Positions 45,430-57,731 of a DNA stretch of 64,000 nt are shown here, in pieces. How positions within the stretch are numbered: position 1 is the stretch's first letter; every line of letters begins with the position of its first letter. The stretch lies in NCBI RefSeq assembly GCF_905475465.1, contig NC_062246.1, positions 6,288,001 to 6,352,000 of the forward strand, given 5' to 3'. The notes beneath the pieces were generated by a model. That model was not told where the DNA came from. It saw only the letters and a list, made by a program, of their open reading frames with translations, and did not search any database. Made by a program: the position numbers and the translations under genes. Source of the stretch: Pieris napi. Lineage: Eukaryota > Arthropoda > Insecta > Lepidoptera > Pieridae.

Positions 45430-45905
45430 TAGGACTTCTGGCCATTTCTGGTGTCCATGGGCGGCGGTATCACTTATCATCAGGTGAGCCTCCTGCCCGT
45501 TTGCCTCATATTACATTAACAAAAAAAAACAACATCGAAGTTAAACCATTTTTACTAGTCTTTGCAATTATTACTAAATCTATGAATTAACTGCTATTCA
45601 CTGGTCTATAGTAATAGCGATTCTATGTATGTATTTTGCCTTGACGTCAGATGATGAAACTCAGCTGCAGGTATTAGACTGAAAAACTCCTCTGAACACT
45701 CTCCATGGTAAATGCGGTAGAAGATGCAGAGACCCCACATCTCTACGCAACGCCAAAGGATCAAGCCGCACGGAAAGTGATTGGTCGTCGACGATTCGAA
45801 CCGCTCTTCGAGGGTAAAATTTTTACGGATCATCACGAAGATGAGCAGCGTTTTTGTCGATTTTTTTTCTTTAATAAAGATGTGCTAATATAATATTGTG
45901 GTGAA
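45430..45905. repeat. Mixed interspersed repeats upstream of copy 3
   Basis: 45440-45510 is the gggcggcggtatcact ... gtgagcctcctgcccgtttgcc repeat. 45640-45830 contains actcctctgaacactctcca, then ggtagaagatgcagagaccc and cacatctctacgcaacgcca, words of a LINE 3' region common in moths. Frames on either strand are not supported. Confidence 0.5.
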
Positions 45906-46860
45906 ATTATTCATACTTGAACACCGATGGTGTTTTTAATAAGTAACTAAACTTTCACTTCTGACATGTGTACTTTGTACGCACGCTTTTTTTTTAGTTT
46001 CTTTAGTATGATTGTATATTTATTATTGTCATGCTTGTGCAGATGTATCTTTATATTATTTTTTTTCTTATCTTTTAATTTGGTATTTATCTCAATCGCG
46101 GTACATTTGGATAACTTGACTTATGACCTAAGATAAAAATGTTTTGAGATTTTTGAAGTTTTGTTTTGTATATTTTAAGCCTATTTTATTACAATACGGA
46201 ACCTACATATATTTTTTGTCAAAATTTATAAAAAAAGATTAGAAACAGACCAAAGAGATTAGACCTCATACTACAGCTAAGAAACATAAGTTTGTGATGG
46301 CTATATATATTTTATATAAATACATATATACAACTAGCTAGGATCAGTTTTTATTGGAAATTTAACTGTCGTTTGCAGTATTTCTATTCACTTATAATTT
46401 TTCCCATCGTTTAAACTTAAAACCATAATTTAAACGTCCAAAAATATTTAGCAAAATTAGTCCAGCCAGTTCTCGAGTTTCAGCGAGAAAAAACGAACAG
46501 CAAATCATTTTTATATATAGATAAAAACTAATAATAATAGTAAATTTAGCTGGCACCGGTCGTGCCTGCGTAGTATAGTCGTATTTTTAACTGAGTCGTT
46601 GGGCAATAAATGTCACTGACAGTAGGAATTCGCACGCAATGCAACTTTTTATACTTCATGAATGGACTTTGAAGTTAGGAAACCTAAACATATTTTTTAT
46701 ATTTGATATTTTTAAACCAACAATTACATTATTCATAACAATGTTGTTTTGATTTAACCTATTACATTTGACTTAGGTATTATATTTTATTTAGAATTGT
46801 ATGACCTAGTACTTTACAATTAGTTTTTTTTATATTGATTTTCTAATTAACCTGTTGACT
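45906..46860. other. Intergenic with two transposon ends
   Basis: 46300-46517 looks like a Helitron 5' end on the minus strand: on the plus strand gttctcgagtttcagcgaga, then cgaacagcaaatcattttta and tatatagat. At 46535-46570, aataatagtaaatttagctg followed by gcaccggtcg matches the leader of the gypsy element at 54601-54630, so a second gypsy fragment begins there. No genes seen. Confidence 0.45.
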
Positions 46861-46867
46861 ACATGTT

Positions 46868-46935
46868 CTACGGGAATCGAACCCACAGGTTCCATTGCTA
46901 CTTCACCAATTGGTCAAGCTAGACACATTTGTCAT
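46868..46935 (-). mobile_element. tRNA-derived SINE-like fragment, copy 3
   Basis: Same segment as at 21308, with B box ggttcgattcc and A-box-like tagcttgaccaattgg on the minus strand, downstream of methyltransferase copy 4. Confidence 0.5.
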
Positions 46936-47074
46936 CTGTGTCTTTTTAGAAGTTATTGTAATTACTATTTTTATTATTAAAGCTTTATTAATTATTCCAT
47001 ATAACAATTGGTTAGTTTACATTTCTTGATATAAGTATTTGTTATGTTAGTATAAGTTTTAAAAATGTTAAGTT

Positions 47075-47400
47075 AGATTTTCTTTTCTAGTGGTCTAGTT
47101 TTTGGTCTAGTGTTTGACTTCTTTTGGGGTACAAGCCTTCTCCATATTTTCCCATTTCTCTTTGTCTTAAGGAACATTATTCCAGTTTTTCCCCGCTAGT
47201 TCTATAATGTCATCTGTCCATCTTTTCTTTTGTCGTCCTATACATCTCTTTCCAGTAGCTAAATGGACTGGCCATTTTGTTATTTCTAGTGTCCATCTTT
47301 TATCCGCTATAGAAATATAACCTGCCCATTTCCATTTATGCTTTACAGCGTGTACAAATGCATCTGTTGTTTTGTTTATTCTCCTCAACTTTAAGATGCT
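47075..47400 (-). mobile_element. LINE 3' fragment, copy 4
   Basis: Same fragment as at 21530-21785, here with HKWKWAGYISIADKRWTLEI and a slightly longer 3' end (ttttggggtacaagccttct near 47116). It lies 170 bp downstream of the last methyltransferase exon. Confidence 0.7.
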
Positions 47401-47568
47401 TCTTTCTAATAGAAGAAGTTATTGTAATATAGAACATAAATAAATTTTTACAAAGTTTATGAAGAGAAAGGGTATATAGAATATATGTTTGTGTATTTCA
47501 ATAATTGTATTTTCTATTTCATTGTAACATTTAAATTAATATTGCTAAAAAAACGAATCTAGATATTA

Positions 47569-50500
47569 TTACTTTTTTTCAACATATAAAACGAGTACTT
47601 GCACATTAAAGACAAAATCGTTACTAGATTTACTGTAATTGAACTTTTCAGTGTCAATTATCTGCATTTCTTGGGTTAAGTCTGTAAAATAATCGTCATG
47701 TAACTCATCCGGGATCTTGAAAGGCAACACAGACATTATTGCACCTGAAAATAATTGTACATTTATTAATTTGAATTTTCCCAAAGACTAAAAGGTATAT
47801 TGTATGTAACACCCTTTTCGGATGCGCGTTTTTGGCGCATATTATTTAATTCAATAAATTGTTCTTACCATAAATAATATTAAGGATTGATCTATTTTTA
47901 TTAGAACGTAGAGAGAAACTTAGGACGAATAGCAAGGAACACGTCAAGCAACAACAGGTATGAGAATTCTGCTCATTGATTATTTGTTCGGCCGATTCCA
48001 TAATATACTGCGTTTGTTTTAAGTTGGACGGCACACAAAAGTGATCACCACTAAAAGAGTCTGTGTGTCAGTGTGTGTGTGTCTCTTTTCCCATTCGACG
48101 ACAAAACCTACCTTTGAAATTCTCTTGATTTTCATACTCGTGAAATATCAATTTGTGTTCCAATTTTATTATAGTAAATCCAGTTTTGCATAATAATTGT
48201 TGCATATCTTTAAGGGAATCCTGAAAAGAGTATATTTTTAATTAAACTCAAATTAAACGGAAATTTGTGGTAGGTTCCAATTGTAGGTAGAACTCCAGGC
48301 TTTTGATATTCTAGAGTTTAACATACAGGTATAAATCGCTTTTTTTTTAACTCCGAATCTTAATCTTACCTTTACAGCTAAAATGAGATAAAGGTTTTAT
48401 TATGTATATGTTACATGCGTGTAACTCTCAGCTCTGAGGTTATAAAACAGAGAAGTTATGAGACATTCAGAGACAGAGAAGTTATAAGACAGTCTATGTC
48501 AAGCAGAGAAGAGAACCTACTTGGCTATTAGAAAAAACAAATGATCACAAAACACATACATAAATCTACTGTATTGCTAATCGTTTTTTCACATGGGACA
48601 GTGGCTCAATAGCACAGAAAGTTGAATAATGTGCTTCTTTGGCTATTGTAATGAATTGGGAATATATTAATCCAATCTACCACCATCGATCCAATATGGT
48701 GGACCTCCTAGCAAAAAATTATAATAGAAATGACTTTAAGAATTTTAACTAAGAAATAATACATAATTAGCCTTTGCTAGAGTGAATTAAATTATGTTAT
48801 ATATACTTGACTGTCATGGTATGGAGATATATATCTTTCAACGTCAGTAACCCATGGCTTCCATTTTTCGGCTTTAGCAAGGGTCCTGTATGCATCGAAT
48901 ATAGATACTTTTCCTCCGACAATTGCGAAACAACTGCCTTGGTCCTTAAGGATATCGTATATATTCTGGAACGCAGTTCTGTAAAATCAACATAAAAAAT
49001 AAATATAGCTAAATTTATGTATCCGCCGTTATAGTACGTATAAATATAATTTTCGAAGGCGTCGAGTCACCGTCATATTGTTTATGAGGTGTGCGAACAT
49101 AAAATATAGATGCAAATGACAAGACAAGTTATTGGAGTTTACTCCTTAAGAAACGATTTGAGTTATAAGGCCCGGTACGGAAATTTTATGAGGAGTAAAA
49201 TCAAGTTTAACACGAAAAGTTGAGGCGTTATGTAGAAAGAGACAAACATATAGAGTTTACTCCTTAAGAAACGATTTGAGTTATAAGGCCCGGTACGGAA
49301 ATTTTATGAGGAGTAAAATCAAGTGTAACACGAAAAGTTGAGGCGTTATGTAGAAAGAGACAAACATATAGAGTTTACTCCTTAAGAAACGATTTGAGTT
49401 ATAAGGCCCGGTACGGAAATTTTATGAGGAGTAAAATCAAGTGTAACACGAAAAGTTGAGGCGTTTTGTGTAACACGAAAAGTAGAGGCGTTATGTAGAA
49501 AGAGACAAACATATAGAGTTTACTCCTTAAGAAACGATTTGAGTTATAAGGCCCGGTACGGAAATTTTATGAGGAGTAAAATCAAGTGTAACACGAAAAG
49601 TTGAGGCGTTTTGTGTAACACGAAAAGTTGAGGCGTTATGTAGAAAGAGACAAACATATAGAGTTTACTCTTTAAGAAACGATTTGAGTTATAAGGCCCG
49701 GTACGGAAATTTTATAAGGAGTAAAATCAAGTGTAACACGAAAAGTTGAGGCGTTATGTAGAAAGAGACAAACATATAGAGTTTACTCCTTAAGAAACGA
49801 TTTGAGTTATAAGGCCCGATACGGAAATTTTATGAGGAGTAAAATCAAGTGTAACACGAAAAAAATTACCTTCAATTTGGTATATTATTAATAAATGTAC
49901 GTTATAAACGTATTACATTAACCTACTCGAGATAAGATAATATATTACGTCAAAAATAATTTTACTCATATGTAATATTATGACAATTCATAATTTGTAT
50001 AATTCAAATAATATACTATAAAATGCACTTTAGGAAGTAATTAATTTTAACTTGAAAATTAATTACTTAATTACTCAGTTAGTAATTTTAAATTAAAAAT
50101 TAATTACTTAATTACTTAGTTATTTAATTAAATTAATTTTCAAGTTAAAATTAATGACTTCCTATTGCGTTAAAATAAAGTATTAGCTTGATAACAATAA
50201 CTTTTATAAATTAAAAATGAACGTAATAAGTTATAATTGAATGAATATTGTGTTTCTCGTACACAAGAAAATAAATAAAAATTATTTCTAATCACTTATT
50301 ATATAAATAATTACCTTCCTTATTTTAATATTCTCAAAGCGATATCTTTAAGTGCGATGTAAATCAGCCATAAAATCATTTATGACAACGTATAATTAGA
50401 ATTTCGGTTGTCATAATAATGTTTATTTTGTATAAATGATATATATTAAATAAATTTAACAAAAACCATGACGGGTTAAAAACGATGATGGGCTTGGAGG

Positions 50501-50998
50501 GGAGGTAGGTTACATACATGCCCAAAAAATCATAAACGTGTCAGGCACAGAAGGCTAACTACTTAGGTATAAAATACAAAAGCTATTTAGATGCCGTGTA
50601 GCACGTACCATAAATTAAAAATTGTAATTACGATGTACTTACTCTTGACGAAGACACCAGTTTAAAGCAAAACAGGAAATGGCATGGTGGAAACGTTCCC
50701 TTAGCTGATCGGGCAGCTCTCCCTCTATGTTAAGGGTAGTGAAATTAACACGTTCCGAAGCATAGTGTTCATTTGCGAATCGTATCATATCTTCACTTAT
50801 GTCACTGCCTGTCATGGTCTTGCAAGTAGGAATTACTTCTTTGAATATTTTTGATGTCAATCTCCCATCGCCACAACCAATGTCTACGATCGTTGAGTCT
50901 TTTTTCCAATTGATTATATTCTTATATTCTTCTAGATACTTCAATGCATGAGTATTCTGTAGAGAATTTGATTTATTATACAATTTGACGTTAAGCAT
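47569..50998 (-). CDS. JHAMT-like: JHAMT-like methyltransferase, copy 4 (intact)
   Basis: Exons 50998-50643, 48978-48807, 48220-48112 and 47744-47569, with the same lengths, phases and GT-AG sites as copy 1, giving 270 residues. Motif I reads VDIGCGDGRL. Residues differing from copy 1 include TGSDIS (Ser for Cys) after motif I, QLLCKTGF in exon 3 and GAIMSV at the start of exon 4. The high identity to copy 1 over introns and flanks shows the recent block duplication. Intron 1 carries an expanded minisatellite (six units). SAM-dependent O-methylation of a JH-acid-like substrate is inferred from the family, not shown. Confidence 0.88.
49135..49861. repeat. Minisatellite in intron 1 of copy 4, six units
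   Basis: Units start at 49135, 49253, 49371, 49516, 49661 and 49779, with lengths 118, 118, 145, 145, 118 and a truncated last unit. It is the same two-length system as at 23521-23935. Here the array runs directly into aaaaattaccttcaatttgg. In copy 1 about 320 bp of unique intron lie between these two points, so the expansion came with a deletion. Confidence 0.9.
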
Positions 50999-51479
50999 TG
51001 TACGTGCGTGCTTTTCGGCGAATTTCTGATAGCGTTTGCGCAGCGGTCGGGTAGTAAGGGTTAATGTTATCGTCAGAATAAAGGCAAATTCACATTAATC
51101 TGAACATTAAAACGAAATGGCATGATTTATGCATAATACGAAAATGATAAATTTAATTTATACTGTAATGTGTTGTCATGTTGAGGTAACTCAAGGTACA
51201 TAAATGATTAATATAGACCAGGATTGCACTTGCGAGGCTTCTGGCAATGTAAGTGTCCATGGGCGGCGGACACTATCACTCAACCTCCGATAAGCCTCTT
51301 CCCCTTTTGCCACCTGTTCTTAAAACAATATTTGTTTGATACTAAATTATCATGTACTATAGAAAGCAGATAAATTTTATAAGATGGCGTACTTAACAAA
51401 AGCGGATGATTACATGTGACACGCGCTTATGATTGCGTTATTTTACTAAATATTGTAAATATTATACTAACAGTGAAAA

Positions 51480-52045
51480 TGTTTAGAACTGGCCAGTTAG
51501 AAACATTTCTAATGAAAACTTTTTTGAATTTCAATTTTAGAACTCTTTGGTAACCTAATGTAGTATATTGCATTCATTTTTGTGAATTGGCGGCAAATCT
51601 AAAACTCTTAATACACGTGAAAATGAACCTAACGCAAGAAAATTTCGGTCAATGATTTATTATGACTTTCGTTGTGGGCTTATTGAACAACAAAGCTATT
51701 ATAGGCTGCGATTAGCATTTCTTAATGAAGCCCCATCTCGTGCCACTATTTACAGTTGGTTTAACGAGTTTAAGCGTGAACGTAGGAATCTCAATGATAA
51801 TCCACGTGAGGGACGTCCTTTAATAGCGACTACTGAAGATAACATCAGTGCTGTGCGACGCATGATAGAGGAAGATAAGAGAGTGACCTATCACCAGATA
51901 CGGGCAAGCCTAGGCATTGGTATGAGTCAAATTCAAAAAATATTACACGAACATTTAGGCGTCAGGAAGCTTTTACCAGATGGATTCCCCATACTTTAAC
52001 CAACGACCAGAAACACCTTCGCATGGACTGGTGTCGCCAAATGTT
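51480..52045 (+). mobile_element. Mariner relic, 5' part (second block)
   Basis: Transposase start at 51652-51999: MIYYDFRCGLIEQQSYYRLR, then EFKRERRNLNDNPREGRPLI and YHQIRASLGIGMSQIQKILH. It has the same frameshift after RKLL as in the first block and continues as IPHTLTNDQKHLRMDWCRQM. The Helitron interrupts it here; the rest of the transposase resumes at 54286. Confidence 0.85.
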
Positions 52046-52898
52046 AGATATTAAAAATGAATTGCTGTTCGTTAGTCTCACTAAAACTCGAGAACGGCTG
52101 AACGGATTTATCTTATCTTAGACTTGAAATGTTCGTGGAGGTCTAGGGAAGGGTTAAAAGGCGAGAAAAAATCGAATAATTTCCGGGAAAACCATAAAAC
52201 CAGCCCTTTTCTATTTCCCATACAAACGTTTTCTAGGACAATTTGAACTTTATTGCTATTCAATAAAGTTCATATTAAATTACAAGCACTCACTGTTGTC
52301 TAAGCAATGTAGGTGTGTTCCTAACGTCAAAGATCATATCTATCAAAACAGTGTGCGTGTGTGCGTTGGAGCACAGAATACATCGTTGGAGGAGTTCGCG
52401 TTAATGTCGCGTTCCGAAACTCGCGTTGCTTATGAATTACTTTCGGCACGCAAGAAAGAATGCATCAGTGTTCACGTCAATACATTCGTCAAACACAAAC
52501 CGCGTTACCAAAAGTGTTTTTTTTTAAATATCACAATTTTAAATACATAAAACATTGGTACGGCTTAAAGGATTTGACTTCAAGTCATATCAAATTAAAA
52601 AAAAAAGTGTTGATGTCGATTTGCCGGTGTACAAATGTTGTTTTTCTTGGATTTTCTGTTACATAATCTACTGGGTTTGCTTTTGTCAACTGATAAACGA
52701 CTGAAACAAAATCGTATATAGTGTTTTGTGCAGAGTGTTTAGTGACAAAATAATGTATATTTGATATGCCTCCTATAAGTCGAAGCAATTTAGGTAGACC
52801 TGAAATGCTACAAACCAAGCTAATTACCGATCTAATCGTACTGCACAAGAACGTGACGACCGAATTGGGATTAACATTTACGAACTGTTCATGGTGAA

Positions 52899-53743
52899 TT
52901 GTGTGGATCCTACAGAGAAGCCTGTCAACGTTTGCAATTGCTAGAAAATGACGCTCATTGGGATAAAACTCTCAATGATGCTGTAATATCATCACACGCT
53001 CATCAAATACGAACATTGTTTTCTATAATCATATCTACATGCTTCCCATCAAACCCAATTGATTTGTGGATCAAGTACAAAGATTATATGAGTGATGATA
53101 TTTTGTATCAAATACTCCAAATGGGAAATCCAAATATACAAATCAGTGAAGAAATTTAGAATGAAGCATTGATTTCAATTGAGGACAAGTGCTTGATGAT
53201 ATCAAAGAAACTATTAATTCAATTAGGCCTGACCGCGTCGTCCAATCGTCCAATGCATGATGCTTTTAACCAAGAGTTGCATCGAGTAAAACTGTATGAT
53301 CTCAACACTTTGAAAGAATTAATTCAAACAATCTTCCACAGTTGAATGAACAACAGAAATATTTATTTGATACTCTTATGAAAGTAACAAATGATGAAAC
53401 TGGAGGGATTTACTTCTTAGATGCACCTGGTGGTACAGGAAAAGCTTTTTTGATTTCATTAATATTATCAACAATTCGCTCACAAAATAAAATTGCACTT
53501 GCGCTCGCTTCGTCGGGAATCGCAGCAACTTTGCTTGAAGGTGGTCGAACAGCCCATGCAGGACTAAAATTGCCATTAAATATGCAAAGAAATGAAACTC
53601 CAACCTACAACGTTTCGAAGAACTCTGCAATGGCAAAGGTTTTGCAGCAATGTAAATTGATTGTTTGGGATGAATGTACGATGGCACATAAAAAAATCTT
53701 TGGAGGCTTTAGACAGAACCTTAAAAGATCTACGAAGCAATAA
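52899..53743 (+). pseudogene. Helitron helicase, N-terminal and core parts (second block)
   Basis: First frame: REACQRLQLLENDAHWDKTL, then LFSIIISTCFPSNPIDLWIK, a conserved block ahead of the helicase. A stop at 53157-53159 and frame changes follow. Second frame: LNEQQKYLFDTLMK, FLDAPGGTGKAF (Walker A with Ala for Thr), SSGIAATLLEGGRTAH and LIVWDECTMAHKK (Walker B). Confidence 0.85.
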
Positions 53744-53775
53744 TAACCGAATTGGTGGTGCAATGATTTTGTGAG

Positions 53776-54102
53776 GTGGATCACAATCTTCAATTAAAGG
53801 TTGGATCAATAGTTTTAATGTTGCGAAATATCAACCAACCGCGTCTTTGCAACGGTACACGGTTAGCGATAAAAAAATTACTAAACAACGTGATAGAAGC
53901 AACTATACTCAAAGGAAAGTATAAAGGAGAAGATGTTCTCATACCGCGCATCCCAATGATTCCGACTGATGTGCCATTTGAATTTAAACGACTACAGTTT
54001 CCAGTGCGGCTTGCTTTTGCTATGACCATAAACGAGTCCCAGGGGCAAATCATTAAGTGTTTGATTCACATGATTAACAATAAAGCGTTAACAATAAAAT
54101 AA
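53776..54102 (+). pseudogene. Helitron helicase, C-terminal part (second block)
   Basis: LKVGSIVLMLRNINQPRLCN is the V-G-x-x-V-M-L-L-R-N block, and FPVRLAFAMTINESQGQ is motif V/VI of Pif1/Helitron helicases, with S-Q-G-Q. The segment between Walker B and this block (motifs III-IV) is missing: the jump happens at about 53760. This part was lost from the first block when the LINE came in. Confidence 0.8.
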
Positions 54103-54285
54103 TTACTTACTTTTAAATCCTTATATAATATGTTTCATTTAATTATTTTTTATTCACAACGCCCTATCACCAGGGTGACGGTTCTGTTCAGGAAAATTTT
54201 GAGCCACGACTATAAAATACGTCGGAACAAAAAACTGCCACATTACAAATCTTTCTGACAGGACGAAGTCTGTCGGGTCCGCTAG

Positions 54286-54580
54286 TGTTAGATAAAAATG
54301 TTCAACAGCTGTGACTCAAATGCTGTTATTGACATCGTCACAGGTGTTGAAATCTGGATATATTGCTACGAACCCGAAACCAAAAGACAATCTACTCAGT
54401 GGGTGTTTCCTTTCGAGGAGCGGCCAACTAAGGTAAAGAAAGGAAGAAGTCAAGGAAAAAAGATGATTGCCTCATTATTTGGTCGGAAAGATCATTTCGC
54501 GACAGTTGTGTTAGAAGATGGAAGGACAGTTACTGCAGACTGGCAACTTTCTATATTAAGCCGTTTTTCATTTTCTTAAC
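54286..54580 (+). pseudogene. Mariner transposase, central part
   Basis: The frame 54298-54579 reads NSCDSNAVIDIVTGVEIWIY, then CYEPETKRQSTQWVFPFEER and ATVVLEDGRTVTADWQLSIL. It is the catalytic-domain region of a Mos1/irritans-like mariner, normally G-D-E-T-W. The first catalytic Asp region reads VTGVEIW, so the D of the first triad position is Val. It continues the mariner interrupted by the Helitron. The C-terminal end is cut off by the gypsy element. Confidence 0.8.
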
Positions 54581-54741
54581 ATTTTCAGTGTTACTTAGGT
54601 AATAATAGTAAAAATAGCTGGCACCGGTCGTACCTCCATAATGCAGCTAATTACGACTTAGGGAATATGTTAGGTTGTATTCAAATAATTTCAAAAAAGA
54701 TTGCAAAATCATAATATTTAAGTTCAAAAATAAAAAATAGC

Positions 54742-55484
54742 ATGGATAAAGTAAAAGCTACCTGGAAAGGAGATGCGAAGTTGTGGTTAAACGATTGGGT
54801 GACAAATGATCGATCGTGGAGTAATTTTAAACTAGAATTTAGATCGTTATGTCCACGTAACGTTGACATGGCTTCTGTATTATTTGAGGTAATGAGTACA
54901 AACTCTAATAAGTTTTCTACTTATGCGGAATACGCGCGTAAATTTTTACTACGTCTTAATATCGTTAAAGGTTTATCCGATGAGCTGAAAACCGCTATTG
55001 TTGTTCGAGGCATTAGCGATCCTCAAATAAAAGCCGCGGCCACAAATGCTAAATTACACTCAAAAGTTTGATTGAATTTTTATCTGTTTATATAAAACCT
55101 AAATACGATAACCGCCAATCTAACAATACCGTTCGTTCTTTTAGTAGTTCAGGTCCGTCTTACACGCGAAAACGCGAGGCGTCTAGGTTTGATAATAACA
55201 AAATTACTTGCCACACCTGTGGAAAATTAGGTCATAATAAATGGCATTGGCCTAAAAAACTTAGAGCTGATCCTACGACTTCTACTCAGAGTGACAGTTT
55301 CACAAAACCATCTCCAATTGCATTAAGCGACAATCAGAATAGGTCAGTTAAATATTGCACATTTTGTAAGCGTAATGGACATTTGATAGATTCATGTTTT
55401 CAAAAACAGCGTTCTAACAGTGGTGATAAAAAAATCAATGAAGAAAATTTTTGCTTAGACTTGACCCCAAACAAAGTAACGTAA
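54742..55484 (+). pseudogene. Gypsy gag and zinc-knuckle region
   Basis: 54742-55071 encodes a gag-like segment (DAKLWLNDWVTNDRSWSNFK, YAEYARKFLLRLNIVKGLSD). A frameshift near 55070 leads to the second frame, with CHTCGKLGHNKWHWPKK (C-C-H present, last Cys replaced by Trp) and CTFCKRNGHLIDSC (complete CX2CX4HX4C). These bind RNA in the capsid. Confidence 0.8.
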
Positions 55485-56548
55485 TATCAGCAGTACTTCA
55501 AAAAGTACCAGTCGATGTTTTGATCGATAGTGGGTTGGATATTTCTTTGATTTCAGAGTCAGTACTGAGATATTTTAATTTGAATAGAGTGCCAACTTAT
55601 CGCTTGATGCGTGGAATTGGAAGGCAAGAAATTGAGTCGACTTCTCTAATTACGACAGTAATAGAATTTCCTGAAGTGTCATTAGAAACAGATTTATTTG
55701 TTGTTCCTTCTCAGTGCATAAATGCACCCATTTTGATTGGTACCGACGTACTGAACCGAAAGGGTTTGACATACATTCGAAGTAATGGAGAACAGCGGCT
55801 TGTGAGGTCTGGTATTGTACCGATTGTGCAGCATGTGGTCGCGGTGGTCGATGGGAGTGTCAGCACCCCATTAATTGGTGCAGATAGGGATAGATTACTA
55901 ACGATAATTCACGAATTTTCGGATTTATTTATCTCTGGCACTGCGGCCTCCACCGTGAACACAGGCAGCATGGAAATTCGATTAACTTCGACTACCCCGA
56001 TAAGTCATCGTCCTTACAAACTTTCGATAGATGAAAAGAATAGAGTTCGTGACATTGTCAGCGATTTGCTCAGTAAGGGTATAATTCGGGAGTCTCAGTC
56101 TGACTATGCTAGTCCTATTATTTTGGTCAAAAAGAAAGACGGCAGTGATAGAATGTGCGTCGATTATCGGGCGCTCAATTCTATCACTGTCAAGGAGAGA
56201 TTTCCCTTGCCGCTAATCGATGACCATGTTGACAAGCTTGGCAGCTATAAAATCTTCACCAGTCTTGATATGGCCACTGGATTTCACCAGGTGCCAATGA
56301 GGGACGATGACTCAATCAGCAAGACTCCTGAAGGACATTATGAATATTTGAAAATGCCCTACGGGTTGGCCAATGCACCAATTGTTTATCAGAGAATCAT
56401 TTCCAAAACTTTAAAAACATTAATTAGATGCTGGCAAAGCCCTTACGTATATAGACGACGTTTTATTACTGTCAAATTCAGTAGAGGAAGGCCTGGACAC
56501 GTTGAAAGAAGTTTTACATACATTAAAAACAGCGGGATTTTCTATTAA
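55451..56548 (+). pseudogene. Gypsy protease and reverse transcriptase
   Basis: VDVLIDSGLDISLISES holds the aspartic protease site as D-S-G. FVVPSQCINAPILIGTDVLN closes the protease. RT follows: SPIILVKKKDGSDRMCVDYR, FTSLDMATGFHQV (motif A with the catalytic Asp), and the LKMPYGLANAPIVYQRI block. The frame shifts near 56440, just where the Y-x-D-D of motif C should lie, so the catalytic aspartates are out of frame. Confidence 0.88.
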
Positions 56549-57728
56549 TTTAAAAAAATGTACCTTTTTAGACTCAGAAATTGAATACTTGGGGCGATTG
56601 ATCGGTCATGGTCAGGTTAGGCCGAGTCTGGGGAAGGTCGATGCACTTATTAGATCTCCAAAACCCACAAATGTCAAGGAAGTTCGCCAGTTTCTAGGCT
56701 TAGCGGGATATTTCCGTCGCTACATATCGGGTTATGCTTCTAAGACGGCATGTATAGCAAAGTTGTTAAGAAAAGGGTTACCATTTTTGTGGGGTGCTGA
56801 GCAGGATACTGCTCGCGATTATATAATTCACTGTTTGACAAATGAACCGGTTTTAGCGATATTCAATCCCCGGCTGCCTACGGAACTTCACACAGATGCA
56901 AGTGCTATTGGTCTTGGTGCTATTTTGTTACAGGAACATGCCGGTAGGAGAAAGAGGGTTGTCGGTTATTTTAGTAAGTCCACCCAGGGCGCAGAGTCAC
57001 GGTACCACAGCTATGAGCTGGAGACCTTAGCTGTCGTACGTGCGCTCCAGCACTTCCGCCACTATTTGATTGGTATAGCCTTTAAAATAGTGACTGATTG
57101 CAATTCATTAAAATTGACGGAGCGTAAAAAAGATCTGTTGCCTCGAGTTGCGCGCTGGTGGGTATATTTACAAGATTTTAATTTTACTTTAGATCGAAAA
57201 GGGGCTTTAATGCAACATGCAGATTTTCTGAGCCGTAATCCTCCTCTTTCCACTGCCAATGTGTCTCATATTCGGAATCCAAGCAGCTGGGCGAAGAACG
57301 CTCAAACCGCTGATGTGAAGACACGAGAGTTAATTTCTAGATTAAGAGACGGGCAGCTTGACGATACTAGGTATGCGATAAAAAATGATTTGTTGTACTA
57401 CAAATTTACACCAACTGGGGAAAACCCGCGACTCTTGTGTTACATCCCTAAGGGTCACAGACTCAGCTTGTTGAGGGTGTTCCACGATGAACATGATCAT
57501 ATTGGGACTGACAGAACAACTGACTTAATATTAAGACACTTTTGGTTTCCTAGTTTGCGACAGTTTGTAAAAAAGTACATAAGTCATTGTCTAGTATGTT
57601 TAGCATATAAAAAAGTTCCCAGGGCTCCGTCACAACCGATTCAATCCTGGACAAAGCCAGATATCCCTTTTTCTATTATACATACCGATGTCCTAGGGCC
57701 GCTCCAAGAGTCAAACGGTTTCAAATAA
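56502..57728 (+). pseudogene. Gypsy RT end, RNase H and integrase start
   Basis: FSINLKKCTFLDSEIEYLGR and VRQFLGLAGYFRRYISGYAS are the RT thumb; LHTDASAIGLGAILLQE, YELETLAVVRALQHFRHYL and VTDCNSL are RNase H (D, E, D). HDEHDHIG ... CLVCLAYKK is the integrase zinc finger, and HTDVLGPLQES starts the core. A stop codon (taa at 57726-57728) follows ESNGFK. The first-block copy has tac here. Confidence 0.88.
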
Positions 57729-57731
57729 GTT

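Larger units (their letters stand above)
52046..54285 (+). mobile_element. Helitron inserted inside the mariner (second block)
   Basis: 5' end near taaaaatgaattgctgttcg. The 3' end is gacaggacgaagtctgtc (hairpin with stem gacag/ctgtc) followed by gggtccgCTAG and T, the standard Helitron terminus. Both sides show tgttagata, a 9-bp repeat that Helitrons do not normally make. Coding parts: 52899-53159, 53342-53743 and 53776-54102. It lacks the Rep domain and is internally deleted, so it is non-autonomous. Confidence 0.85.

Noticed and set aside
45705..45893. Frames upstream of copy 3
   Set aside because: They lie within a common interspersed repeat and carry no protein motif.
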